Origin: Engelhardtia mirabilis
Lineage (GTDB): Bacteria > Planctomycetota > UBA1135 > GCA-002686595
Direction of reading: 5' to 3'
Assembly (NCBI GenBank): GCA_007751255.1
Contig: CP036296.1
Coordinates: 682,001 to 746,000 of the forward strand
Length of the DNA: 64,000 nucleotides
Shown here in pieces: positions 53,749 through 63,300 of the stretch. Under the pieces are notes generated by a model. The model was given only the letters and a program-made list of their open reading frames with translations, had not been told where the DNA came from and did no database searches. The stretch's first letter is position 1, and every line of letters begins with the position of its first letter. Position numbers and translations under genes: made by a program.

Positions 53749-56270
53749 CGCTGATCGCGCTGGGAGGCATCGGCGAGACTCGCCAGGACGCGAGCCCGCC
53801 GCCCTCGGTGGGGCAGTTGGTGTACGAGCTCGGTCCGGGTGACGACCCCGACGCATGGGGGCGCATCGGAGATCGCTGGACCGAGCTGCGGCGGGCAGGC
53901 GACGACGTCGCCGAGCAGGAGCGCGCGATCGAGTTCTTGCAGTTGGACCTGCTCTTGGCCGAGCGACCCGAGGGCGTGCTCGCGAACCTCCCGTCATCCA
54001 CGGAGCTGCGCGCCGACGCGCGCGAGCGGGGCACCCTTCTGGGGGCCTACTACTCGGGCTGGTACTGCCGCACCCTGGCCGAGGGCCTGTTCGCGGCCGG
54101 TCGGCTGGACGCGGCCGATCGAGTCCTGGGCTGGTTCCTCGAGGCCTTCAAGGACGACTCGCAACTGCTGCTGGTCGCGCCCGAGGTGCACTTCGTGCGC
54201 GCCGAGGTGGCTCGCAGGTCGGGCGACTGGGGCAAGGTCGACAAGGAGCTCGTCGCCTGCGAGGAGACCCTGACGGCGATCGGCGATCCGGCGGCCATGG
54301 GCCCCGACTTCGCTCGGGGCCACTACGCCGTGCTCTCGCGCCTGCGGGCGGCCCAGGCCCAGGTCTTCCTGGAGCAGGGCCTGGTCGACCGCGCCAAGGA
54401 GCCCCTCGACGAGGCCCGCAAGCTGGCCGGGGACGTGGGCGTGCCGAGCGCTCTCGAAGCCGCGCTGCTGGTCGACATCGACCGCCTGCTGTTGATCGAG
54501 AGTTTCGATCGTGTGCGCGACCTCGTGGGCAAATCGCGCGTGGACCCCGCCTTTGGGCGCCTCGCAGGCCTGCTCACGGCGGTCGACGGACTGGCCAGTC
54601 TGGAGCTTGCGCGCGAGGGCAAGCTGCCCACCCACGAGGCGGTCGAGCTGATTCGGGAGGCCTTGGGATCCGACGAGCTCGGCATCCCCGATCGAGCGGC
54701 GCTGCAGATCCACCTGGTCGACGCGCTCATGTTGGACCAAGCCGGCGGCGCGGCGAGCGAGGACGGCGCGGCGCAGATCCGCGAGTCCCTGGCCGCGGCG
54801 CGGACCTTGGAGCAGCAGACGCGGGGAGTCGACGACCGGCCCCTCGAGGACGCCGGCCTGCTGGCTGCGCTCGAATGGCGCTACTGGCACCCGCTCAGCT
54901 GCGACGGGGACTGTCTGGGGACCTGCGACGGCGCCTGCGAGCAGCAAGCCGATGCGCGTGTGCGGCTCGACCGCGCCCTTGGCAACCTGATCGGCTCCTG
55001 GGCTTCGACCCCGCCGCGCCCCGGTGGCATCGGCTTCCTGCACTTCCACGCGCGTCGAACGCGGGTGTTGTCGGCGGCAATCGACGCGGCGCTGACCGGA
55101 ACCACCGCTGAGGACGGCCACGAGGCGGCCCTGCGCGTGCTGATCGAAGTGCAGACCCTCGGCTCCCAAGCGCGGCAGCTCGGGCTGGCTGCGCCGAGCC
55201 TGGAACAGGTGCGCTCCTCCATGCTGGTCGAGGGCGAGGGCTGCCTGGTGTTCCTGCCCGCGGTCGACACGTCGCACCTCTTCGCCTTCGATCGCCAGGA
55301 ACTGAAGCACTACCACCTGCCGGCCGTGGACGAGCTCCAGCCCTTGGTCGCGGAGGCCGTCCGCGCGCGGGCTCGCGCCGACGGGCCGCAAGGCGAGGCA
55401 CTCAGCAAGGCCCTCTTCCCCCCCGACCTGCGCGACTGGGTCACCGACCACAGCGTCCTGACGCTGGTGGGTTTCGAGTTGATGCCGAACCTGCGCGTGG
55501 CCGAGCTGCCCGGCTGGGTCGGACTCGAGACCGGTGACGGCGAGCGCCCCGAAGCGCTGCGCCACCGGCCCTCGTCCCGGGAGCTAGGCGCCCTGCGCGC
55601 GATCAGTACCCAGCCTTCCCTGCCGGTGGGCTTCTACCTGGCCCAGCGCGCGGCCGTCGCGAGGACCCTCGCGGAACAGGCTTTGGTGCTCGCCGTGAAC
55701 GCCGACCCCCAAGGCTTCTCGGCCTTGGAGGTCCTGCCCTTCGATGACGAGGCACGCGCCGAGCTCTGCGGCCCCCTGGCCGATCGCACCCGCTTGATCG
55801 AGGCCGCCACGCGCGAGGACCTCGAGGACCTCACCGGCCAGCACCACCGGATCGTGCACCTGTTCTGCCACGGGGTCTGGGACGGGAAGGAGGAGCGCGG
55901 CGCCGCCCTGGTCCTGGCGGGGGAGGACGGTCCCGAGCTGGTCCATGCGGGCGACCTTCCGGCGCTCCACACCGACCTGCTGATCCTGTGCGCCTGCGGG
56001 TCCTCCCGCGGTCCGGTGCGCCTGGGCGACGACCAGTCGGCGACCCTCGGAGGGACCTCCCTGGCCCGCGGCGCGTCCTGCGTGCTCGTCGCCGACGGTC
56101 GGGTCGAATACCGCGCGGCCCTGGTGATCCTGGGGCGGGTCACGACCGAGCTGGCCGCGGGCAGCTCCCCGGCCGAGGCCCTGCGCCTGGCGATCGCCGC
56201 CGAGCCGGTCGCAGCCCAGCGGGCGCGCTTCAGCGTGTTGGGCCTGGGCCATCGAGCGCTGTTCCCTTGA
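53610..56270 (+). CDS. TPR-CHAT peptidase with N-terminal membrane anchor
   Basis: The 886-residue protein has an Arg-rich N-terminus and a hydrophobic segment (about 38-54, AGLALVGLTLIALGGIG), a long alpha-helical TPR-like region (about 90-420), and a C-terminal CHAT caspase-like domain. The catalytic His754 lies in HLFCHGVWDG and Cys796 in CACGSSRG, so it looks active. CHAT peptidases cleave specific partners on a signal. The ATG lies within the anti-sigma gene, giving a 139-base overlap in another frame; no later in-frame start would retain the whole anchor. A cysteine cluster DGDCLGTCDGACEQQ near 435 is unexplained. Confidence 0.86.
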   Translation: MDPLDAFASPARRPATTDRLGGRGARSLRRATGRARTGAGLALVGLTLIALGGIGETRQDASPPPSVGQLVYELGPGDDPDAWGRIGDRWTELRRAGDDVAEQERAIEFLQLDLLLAERPEGVLANLPSSTELRADARERGTLLGAYYSGWYCRTLAEGLFAAGRLDAADRVLGWFLEAFKDDSQLLLVAPEVHFVRAEVARRSGDWGKVDKELVACEETLTAIGDPAAMGPDFARGHYAVLSRLRAAQAQVFLEQGLVDRAKEPLDEARKLAGDVGVPSALEAALLVDIDRLLLIESFDRVRDLVGKSRVDPAFGRLAGLLTAVDGLASLELAREGKLPTHEAVELIREALGSDELGIPDRAALQIHLVDALMLDQAGGAASEDGAAQIRESLAAARTLEQQTRGVDDRPLEDAGLLAALEWRYWHPLSCDGDCLGTCDGACEQQADARVRLDRALGNLIGSWASTPPRPGGIGFLHFHARRTRVLSAAIDAALTGTTAEDGHEAALRVLIEVQTLGSQARQLGLAAPSLEQVRSSMLVEGEGCLVFLPAVDTSHLFAFDRQELKHYHLPAVDELQPLVAEAVRARARADGPQGEALSKALFPPDLRDWVTDHSVLTLVGFELMPNLRVAELPGWVGLETGDGERPEALRHRPSSRELGALRAISTQPSLPVGFYLAQRAAVARTLAEQALVLAVNADPQGFSALEVLPFDDEARAELCGPLADRTRLIEAATREDLEDLTGQHHRIVHLFCHGVWDGKEERGAALVLAGEDGPELVHAGDLPALHTDLLILCACGSSRGPVRLGDDQSATLGGTSLARGASCVLVADGRVEYRAALVILGRVTTELAAGSSPAEALRLAIAAEPVAAQRARFSVLGLGHRALFP

Positions 56271-56277
56271 ACGCAGC

Positions 56278-56312
56278 GAGCCGAGTGGGCGCGGCCGGCG
56301 CCCACTCGGCTC
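56278..56312 (+). terminator. Hairpin after CHAT gene
   Basis: A perfect 15-bp stem (56278-56292 with 56298-56312) and 5-base loop start seven bases after the CHAT stop. It probably ends the sigma/anti-sigma/CHAT transcript. A tandem GCGCTCGCCCGACG pair follows. Confidence 0.72.
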
Positions 56313-56395
56313 ACACGTGGCGCTCGCCCGACGGCGCTCGCCCGACGGCGAGACCGCCGGGCCTCGCGACTCGAGTCGCCCGAATCACGGCTGGA

Positions 56396-58294
56396 TCAGA
56401 GCGTCGTCGTCGCCGGGCCAACGGACACCGCCGGAAGGGTCGGGACCTGACCCGGAGGGAAGGGGGGCGTGCGTTGCATGGGGACGTACGCTCCCAAGGC
56501 CGTTCCCGCGCCCGAGCCGCCGCTGATGTCGACCTCGGTCAAGAGCGTGAACTCGCTGTCCGTGATTCCGCCCTCGGAGAGCATGTAGCTGGACAGGGCG
56601 CTGAGGCTGTACGCCGCCGGGAAGTCTTCCCACCTAATCGTCCAGCCGCCGGTGAACCAGCGACCGGGGTTCGTGATGGTGATCGTCGAGCCACTGACGT
56701 CGGCCGTGACGAAGCGGTAGCGCATGTAGTAGTGCCGCTTGTTCGTCCAGAAGTAGCCGGTCTGGATGTCCCCCGGGTCGATCACGGTGCTCCCGAGCAG
56801 GGTCTCGAGATCGCCCAGGACCAGCACCTGCGCCGAGCCCGTCGCCAGAGGATGCACGGCGTGGTAGAGCAGGTCCTCATCAACGTAGTTGTTCAGCGGG
56901 TCGTCCTGCACCGCGAGCAGCACTTCGATGTGCGTCTTGACCGGATCGGTCACCGGGACGTTGAAGGCGAACTCGAGCTGCCCGGCCTCCGGGGGGGTGG
57001 TCGTGGCGTCTCCGGGGGTGAAGCCCGACTCGGTGCGCGCGATGTCCGCTGAGCTCTCCGGTTCGCCGGTGGTCAACTGCCGTTGGAAGGGCGCGCGCAG
57101 CCAGACCTCGATCGTCCCGGTGGTCGAGACCATCTGAACGATGTCCGCACGGCCGGCGCCGTCCAGGTCCTCGAAGACGGGGATCGCCAGGTTCCCGGCG
57201 CCCGTGCCCAGCCCCGCGGAGCTGAGCGGGATCACGTCGTAGGCCAGGTCGCCAGTCGTCGTGAACCAGGGCGCCGTCCCCTGGTTGATCAGGACCACCG
57301 CGGTCTCGTTCTCCTGGTGGGTGATGAACAGGTCGTCGAGACCGTCGTCGTTGTAGTCACCGCCGGCCGAGGTCACCGGCTGGACGTCGATCGAAGTGCC
57401 GCACAGGTCGAAGTGCGCCAGGGGCCCCACGTGGACGGTGAGCAGCTCCACGACGACGACCTCCGACGCCGACTGGCCCAGCTTCGGCCGCGTCCAAGCC
57501 AGGAGGTCGAGGGCGCCACCGGTCTGGATGCGCGCGATCTGTCCGCGAAGGGCCGCGTGGGCGAAGAAGCGCACGAAGGACCCGTCGGGCTTGTAGATGG
57601 TCATGCCGTCCTCCGCCAGCACCGCGATCTCGAGCGCGGCCGGGCCCGCCAGGTTGGCCCACTCCACGGTCTCGATGTCGAGCACGTCGTCCGAGGCGGT
57701 GAAGGACGTGGCGACGGGCGAGGCGCCGTCCGCGTCGAGCATCACCAGCACGGTCACACCATCGGCAGCGAGGGCCACGACATCGTCCTGGGCGCCGTCC
57801 TGGTCGAGGTCGGCCGTATGCAGCATGGTCGCGGAGTTCCAAGCCGTGCCGACCGAGAGGGTGTCCAGCGTGTAGCTCGGCGAACCGGTGAACGTCATGC
57901 GGTGCAGGCCGTACTCGTCGGCGACGAGCAGGCTGTCCTGCCCTCCGAACATCGGGTGACGCAGGACCTCGATATCGGTCGGCGCCGCGGCCACCAGAGG
58001 GATGTCGTACATCGCCGTCTGGAAGTGCAGGCGCGGCAGATAGACCAGGTTCGTGCCGACCAGACCCACGAGGTCGATGCCGTCGGGGTCTTCGGTGCCG
58101 TCGAAGTTACCGGCGATGATGCGGGTGAAGTCCGCAGCCGCGCCCAGGCCCGAAGCCGGCCAATCGACCGAGTTGGTCGGGTAGTAGTCGAGGCAGGTCT
58201 GGGTCGGGTTGAGTCCGCCCTGTGCTGCCGCGCCGTTGATGAGTGCGAGCGCCGCAACGGCGACGGGTGCAAGACGGAGTTGGATCAAGTTCAC
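56396..58294 (-). CDS. Secreted FG-GAP-like repeat protein
   Basis: The 632-residue protein has a signal peptide (AVAALALINGAAAQ). Residues about 50-400 contain propeller blades with Asp-rich loops (ADLDQDGAQDDVVALAADG, SAGGDYNDDGLDDLFIT, EDLDGAGRADIVQ). The last about 230 residues are a distinct beta-rich part (for example MRYRFVTADVSGSTITITN) and do not match the C-terminal module seen at 20781. An extracellular, calcium-binding role is likely. It is convergent with the CHAT operon. Confidence 0.8.
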   Translation of the reverse strand: MNLIQLRLAPVAVAALALINGAAAQGGLNPTQTCLDYYPTNSVDWPASGLGAAADFTRIIAGNFDGTEDPDGIDLVGLVGTNLVYLPRLHFQTAMYDIPLVAAAPTDIEVLRHPMFGGQDSLLVADEYGLHRMTFTGSPSYTLDTLSVGTAWNSATMLHTADLDQDGAQDDVVALAADGVTVLVMLDADGASPVATSFTASDDVLDIETVEWANLAGPAALEIAVLAEDGMTIYKPDGSFVRFFAHAALRGQIARIQTGGALDLLAWTRPKLGQSASEVVVVELLTVHVGPLAHFDLCGTSIDVQPVTSAGGDYNDDGLDDLFITHQENETAVVLINQGTAPWFTTTGDLAYDVIPLSSAGLGTGAGNLAIPVFEDLDGAGRADIVQMVSTTGTIEVWLRAPFQRQLTTGEPESSADIARTESGFTPGDATTTPPEAGQLEFAFNVPVTDPVKTHIEVLLAVQDDPLNNYVDEDLLYHAVHPLATGSAQVLVLGDLETLLGSTVIDPGDIQTGYFWTNKRHYYMRYRFVTADVSGSTITITNPGRWFTGGWTIRWEDFPAAYSLSALSSYMLSEGGITDSEFTLLTEVDISGGSGAGTALGAYVPMQRTPPFPPGQVPTLPAVSVGPATTTL

Positions 58295-58605
58295 GTCTGA
58301 ATCGATGTTCGGGAGAGGTGGAGGCGAGGGAATGCAATCTCCCCCATGCCGAGGCTCGATCCTAGGCGCGCGGATCCTTCGACGCCGGGTCGCTGCAACA
58401 GGAAAGAAATCGCTCGATCGCGCAACCGAAGCGGCGCCTCGAAACGCTCGGCGAGGTCACCTGGCATCCCGGTACCGTGGGGCCCGTCGGCCCCGCGCGA
58501 GGCCGCCAACGGGCTGCCTGCAGTCGACCGACATTTCTCTGCGATCTGTGCCCCGCGCTCTTCGCGGGGCAAACCGGACGGCGGACTCGGCGTCGCGCCG
58601 TCGCC
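58295..58605. other. Intergenic region, one small hairpin, no gene seen
   Basis: About 310 bp upstream of the FG-GAP-like gene and downstream of the ABM gene, both on the minus strand. It holds a hairpin at 58550-58570 (GCCCCGCG, loop CTCTT, CGCGGGGC) that may end the ABM transcript. No coding sequence is supported. Confidence 0.5.
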
Positions 58606-58920
58606 TCAGGGCTGCAGCAGCAGGTCGTCGAGCACCTCGCCCGTCGCGACCACCGAACTGCTCACGCCGTCGGGCTCGGCGGAGTCGGTCATCATCTGCG
58701 CGCCCTCGGGGTCCACCGGCGCGCCGGCCATGGCCGCCTTCCAGGCTTCCTCACTGGGCCACAGGGCGTAGGCCACGAAGCGCCCGTCGTCGGTGCGGTG
58801 CAAGCGCGAGCCGAAGCTGCCGTGCTCGCGACGGATGGCCTCGGTGACGCGGCGCCAACCGGCGCGGAAGCGCTCCTCGCGCCCGGGGATCGCCTTCCAG
58901 GCGTAGATCGCGGCGTACAT
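58606..58920 (-). CDS. ABM-domain (antibiotic biosynthesis monooxygenase-like) protein
   Basis: The 104-residue protein has a dimeric alpha-beta barrel pattern: YAAIYAWKAIPGREERFRAG, HGSFGSRLHRTDDGRFVAYA, WPSEEAWKAAM. Such proteins include monooxygenases and stress proteins that bind small ligands or heme; no catalytic residues are evident. ATG 58920 is preferred over 58956. It diverges from a sulfatase gene by 86 bases. Confidence 0.8.
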   Translation of the reverse strand: MYAAIYAWKAIPGREERFRAGWRRVTEAIRREHGSFGSRLHRTDDGRFVAYALWPSEEAWKAAMAGAPVDPEGAQMMTDSAEPDGVSSSVVATGEVLDDLLLQP

Positions 58921-59006
58921 GGGCCGGAGTCTGGCGCGGGCGGGTGCGGGCCACAAGGGGGGCCGTGCTATGGTCCGCCCGGCGCCGGTGGGCGCCCGGA
59001 ATCCCC

Positions 59007-60350
59007 ATGCGGACCTCCCCTCCCCACGCCAGCCCCAGGGCGGTCCGAGCGGCCGTCGCGGCGGCCCTGGCCGTCATCGTCGCGGGTCTGGTCGCTTGCT
59101 CGCCGCAATCGCCGGGGGAGGGCCGGGACGCCGCTGCGACCGCGCCGGACGGCGCGCCCAATGTGCTGCTCGTGGTGCTCGACGACGTCAGCGTCGAGGA
59201 GTTGACCACCTACGGCGTGGGTTCCGACTGCCCGTCCCTGCCGACGATCGAAGCCCTCGCCGCGCGCGGCACGGTCTTCACCCGCGCCTGGACCAATCCG
59301 GTCTGCTCGCCGACCCGCGCGACGATCCTGACCGGCCGGTACAGCCGGCGCACGGGGATCGGCCAGTCGGTCAAGCCGAACACGCCCGCCCTGGAGCCGA
59401 GTGAGGTTCTGTTGCCGGCCATGCTGCCCGAGTCCTACAGCTCGGCCATGATCGGCAAGTGGCACCTGTCGAACCGCGAGGGCGGCCTCGACGCGCCCGA
59501 GCGACACGGCTTCGACTACTTCGCCGGGCACCTCCACAACTTCACCGGCACCGACACCTACAGCAACTGGATCCGCGTCGAGTCGGGCACGCGGGCCCCG
59601 TCGACGGACTACGTCACCAGCGTGCAGGTGAGCGATGCGGCGGCCTGGATCGCTACGGCCCGCGCGCCGTGGTTGTGCGTGCTCAGCTTCACTGCCGGCC
59701 ACAGCCCTTGGGACGAGTACCCGCCCGAGGGCCTGCATACCGAGCCGCCGCTCAGGACCAAGCGCAGCTACTACAAGGCTGCTCTGGAGGCTGCGGACGC
59801 GGAGCTCGGCCGGCTGCTCGAGGGGGTCGACCTGACGCGGACCCTGGTGATCGTGTTGGGCGACAACGGCACGCCCAAGGAGGTCGTCGAACGCTCCCGC
59901 GATCCCGAACAGGCCAAGGGCAGCGTCTACGAGGGCGGCATCCACGTCCCGCTGATCGTGGCCGGGCCCGGCGTCGCGGTGGGGCGCAGCTCCGCCCTGG
60001 TGCACTCGGTCGACCTGGCCGCGACCATCGTCGAGCTGTGCGGCGGCGACGCCTCGACGGCCCTCGATTCGGTCAGCTTCGCGCCCTGCCTGGCGGATCC
60101 GGCGGCCATGGGCGCCCGGCACTTCCTGTTCGCCGAGTTCTTCCGCCCCAACGGCCCCGGGCCCTACGAGGTCGAGCGCTGCGCCGTGCGCGGCGAGCGC
60201 TTCAAGTTGCTGCGCCTGGGTCTCCACGACCGACTGGTCGACCTCGAGGCGGACCCAGGCGAACGCGAGAACCTGGTCGGCGACGAGCGCTACGCCCGGG
60301 TCTTGGCCGAGCTCGGCGCGGAGCTCGATCGCCTGCGCGCGCTGCGCTGA
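59007..60350 (+). CDS. Lipoprotein sulfatase (formylglycine-dependent)
   Basis: The 447-residue type I sulfatase carries a lipoprotein signal (AVAAALAVIVAGLVAC), anchoring it in a membrane. NVLLVVLDDVSVEEL gives the metal aspartates, NPVCSPTRATILTGRYSRR the FGly motif, and GKWHLSN and LGDNGTP the substrate and metal residues. Compared with the sulfatase at 9816 it differs in anchoring and FGly context (CSPTR against CIPSR). It converges on the glycosyltransferase gene with a sulfotransferase-like N-terminus. Confidence 0.92.
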   Translation: MRTSPPHASPRAVRAAVAAALAVIVAGLVACSPQSPGEGRDAAATAPDGAPNVLLVVLDDVSVEELTTYGVGSDCPSLPTIEALAARGTVFTRAWTNPVCSPTRATILTGRYSRRTGIGQSVKPNTPALEPSEVLLPAMLPESYSSAMIGKWHLSNREGGLDAPERHGFDYFAGHLHNFTGTDTYSNWIRVESGTRAPSTDYVTSVQVSDAAAWIATARAPWLCVLSFTAGHSPWDEYPPEGLHTEPPLRTKRSYYKAALEAADAELGRLLEGVDLTRTLVIVLGDNGTPKEVVERSRDPEQAKGSVYEGGIHVPLIVAGPGVAVGRSSALVHSVDLAATIVELCGGDASTALDSVSFAPCLADPAAMGARHFLFAEFFRPNGPGPYEVERCAVRGERFKLLRLGLHDRLVDLEADPGERENLVGDERYARVLAELGAELDRLRALR

Positions 60351-60359
60351 CCGACGTGG

Positions 60360-60371
60360 TCCAGGACACTA
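60360..60371. repeat. Short repeat TCCAGGACACTA at a stop codon
   Basis: The 12-mer equals the end of the MITE-like element at 47416-47578 and supplies the TAG stop of the glycosyltransferase gene. It fills most of the 18 bases between two convergent genes. Confidence 0.45.
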
Positions 60372-63300
60372 ACTCGCCAGAGCCCGGGGCCGGCGAGCCT
60401 CGAGCGGGGTGTCGTGCAGCCGCTCGGCGCTGACTCCCGCTTGGGCCAGGAGCAGGCCCTGGCGGAAGGCGATCTCGCGCACGCGCTCCACGTGGGGGCG
60501 CAGGGCCTCGGCCTGGGCGCCGCGGCGGGCCTCGTCCTCGATCGGTGACGACGCGGCGGCCACGGCTTCCACCAGGCGTTCCAGCTCCGCCTCGCTGCCG
60601 ATCATGTCGGCGGCCAGGCGCGCCCAGAAGGCCGGGTCCGCCGAGTCGAGGCCGGGCTCGATCAGGCTCGCGTCCCCGTGCTTGCGCGCCATGCGGGCGA
60701 TCGACCAGCCCAGAACGCGCTGGCGCCGCGCGAAGCCCCGCACTTCGAGCTGGTGGTCGTGCCCCGCCCGGGCCTGGGGCAGGTAGCGCACGCGCAGGTT
60801 CAACTCGCGCTCCATCCGCAGGCCGAGCTCCGAGTCCTCCGCGCCGGCGAAGGGCAGCTCCCCGTCGAAGCCGCCCAGGCGCTCGAGCACCTCGCGGCGC
60901 ACGGAGATGTTCCCGGTGCAGAAGGCCAGGCCCTGGTAGAGCACGCCGGCCTTCATCGCCGGTTGGGCGAAGAGCATGGTCGAGCGCTCCATCAGCTCCG
61001 CGAAGGGGTCCTGGCGGCGGCGGCCGATGAGCGGGAAGGACCCGAGCACGGCGTGGGGCACGACGTCGCCGCGTTGGGCGGCCAGGTGCGCTGCCAGGCA
61101 ACCCTCGAGCGGGATCGCGTCGTCGTTGAAGAAGACCACCACCGGGGCCCGCGCCGACTCCACACCGCGGTTGCGCGCGGCGCCGGGTCCGGCGTTCTCC
61201 TGCCGCAGCCAGCGCAGCTCGAAGGGCCAGGGGCGCGCCTCGATCAGCTCTCGGGCGGGTCGCGTGGAGCCGTCGTCGACGACGATCACCTCGAAGCGAT
61301 CGGCGTCCAGGCTCTGGTTGGCGAGCGCCAGCAGCAACTGCCCCAGCTCGCGCGGACGGTTGCAGGTCGGCACGACCACGGACAACTCGGGCCCGCTGCC
61401 GAGCGCCGCGCGCTGCACGGGCTCGCTCTCCCGCGCCGGCCCGAAAGTCGCGAGCCACTCCTGCGCGAGCGCCGCGCTGTCCAGCAGCTCCGTGTCGACG
61501 AAGCGCAGGAGGGCCTCGGGCTCGCCTCCGACGATGGCGGTGACGTCGATCGAGCGGCGCAGGCGCAGCCAGTCCCAACGATCGTCCAGGGGGCCACAGA
61601 CCAGGTCGAACTCGACCTGGTCGCCCGCCGGGAAGTGCTCGTGGTAGGCGCGCTCCAGGGCGGCGTCGACCTGGGCTCGGTCGCCGTCCCGCGCCGGATC
61701 GAAGCGCAGCACCAGGGCCACGCGCGGATCGCGCAGGGCCGCACCGGTGATCGCGAACAGGCGCGCCAGGCTCTCGGGATCGTCGTAGCGCGGCCAGGCC
61801 AGGATTCGCCGCGGCCGCGTCGTGGTCAGGGCCACGGGCTCACCCTCGTTGTCCACGACCTGGTCGAGTCCGGTGAGCCCGGCCTCGCGCAGACCCTGGG
61901 CGGTGCCCTGCAGCCACCACTGCCGGTGCAGCTCGCGCGTCAAGTTGCCGAGGCTCGAGCAGACCTGGGCCGCGAACTCGTGCTCGTCGAAGGCCTCGAG
62001 CGCGCCCAGGTCGGTGGTCGCGAGGGTGCGAGCCGCGGCCTCCGCCGCAGCGAGCCTCGCCGCGTCCCACTGCTCGTGGGCCACCATCGCCAGGGACTCC
62101 GGCTCTCCCTCCCAACGCGCGCGCACCGCTGGGTGGCGCAGGAACAGGCGCACGAACGCCCGCGCGACCATGGCTTGGCGCCGCTTCAGGTAGTCGAAGC
62201 CGAAGCGGTCGTCGTGCCAGGCCCGCGCGCGGTCGTCGTAGAACACGCGGTAGCCCAGCTGCTCGAGGCGCACGCCCACGTCGGTGTCCTCGCAGCCGTA
62301 GTGCTGGAAGGTGCGGTCGTAGCCGCCGCATTCGCGCAGGGCCGCCAGGGGCACGCTGACGTTGCAGGTGTAGAAGTGCAGCGCGTCGGTGAACGACTGG
62401 GGCTCGAGCTGCGAGTAGCCGAAGACCTCCCAGGAGCCCTCCAGGTGGCGCAGCAGGGCGTTGTCGAGGGCGGCGGGACGCTGTTCGAATGTGCCCAGCA
62501 CGCAGACGCGTTGCTCGCCCAGCCGCGCGTGGGTCCGCAGGTGCCGCTCGACCAGGTCCGGGTGGGCGATGGTGTCGTCGTTGACCAGCAGCACCAGCTC
62601 GCCCCGCGCCACGGCCAGGCCACTGTTGCGCGCCGCCGCCAGCTTGCCGTTCTCGCGGTGGACGACTCGCGCGGGGATCGGCAGCTCTAGTCCGTCGAGC
62701 AGCTCCGCCGTGCCGTCCGTCGAGCCGTCGTTGACGAGCACCAGCTCGAACGTGCCCGGCGCCAACTCCTGGCGGGCGAAGGACTCCATGCCGCGCACCA
62801 GGGTCTCGCGGCGTTGGTAGCTGCAGCACAGCACCGACAGGGCCGGAGCCGTGTCCGCGGGCAGGGCCCGCGCGTCGAGGGCCAGCAGGGCGCCGTCGGC
62901 GGCTGCCTCGGAGGCGGCGGCGCGGAAGTCACGGAGCTCGACCAGGGTCGTCGGCAGCTCCAGGTGCCCCGCCTTCGAGGTCGCGCGCGCCTGGGCCAAG
63001 AGGGCCAGCTCGGCGCGCCGGAAGGCAGCGCGCGGCGCCTGCAGGAGCAGCTCGCGGCGCAGGGTCAGGGTCGCCCACCAGAAGGCAGCGGGCACGTCAC
63101 CCATCTCGCCCGGGTGCACGCGGTCGGCCAGGCGAGGGCCATCGACCAGGTAGAGGTCGGTGGTGACCAGGTCCAGCTCCGGATGGTCGCCCAGGGCCCG
63201 CGCGGCGCGGATCAGGCGGGTGGGCAGGTCGGTGCAACGCGGGTCGACCAGGGCCAACAGCTCCGCATCGGTGGCGGCGGCCGCCCGGGCCAGGGCCGCG

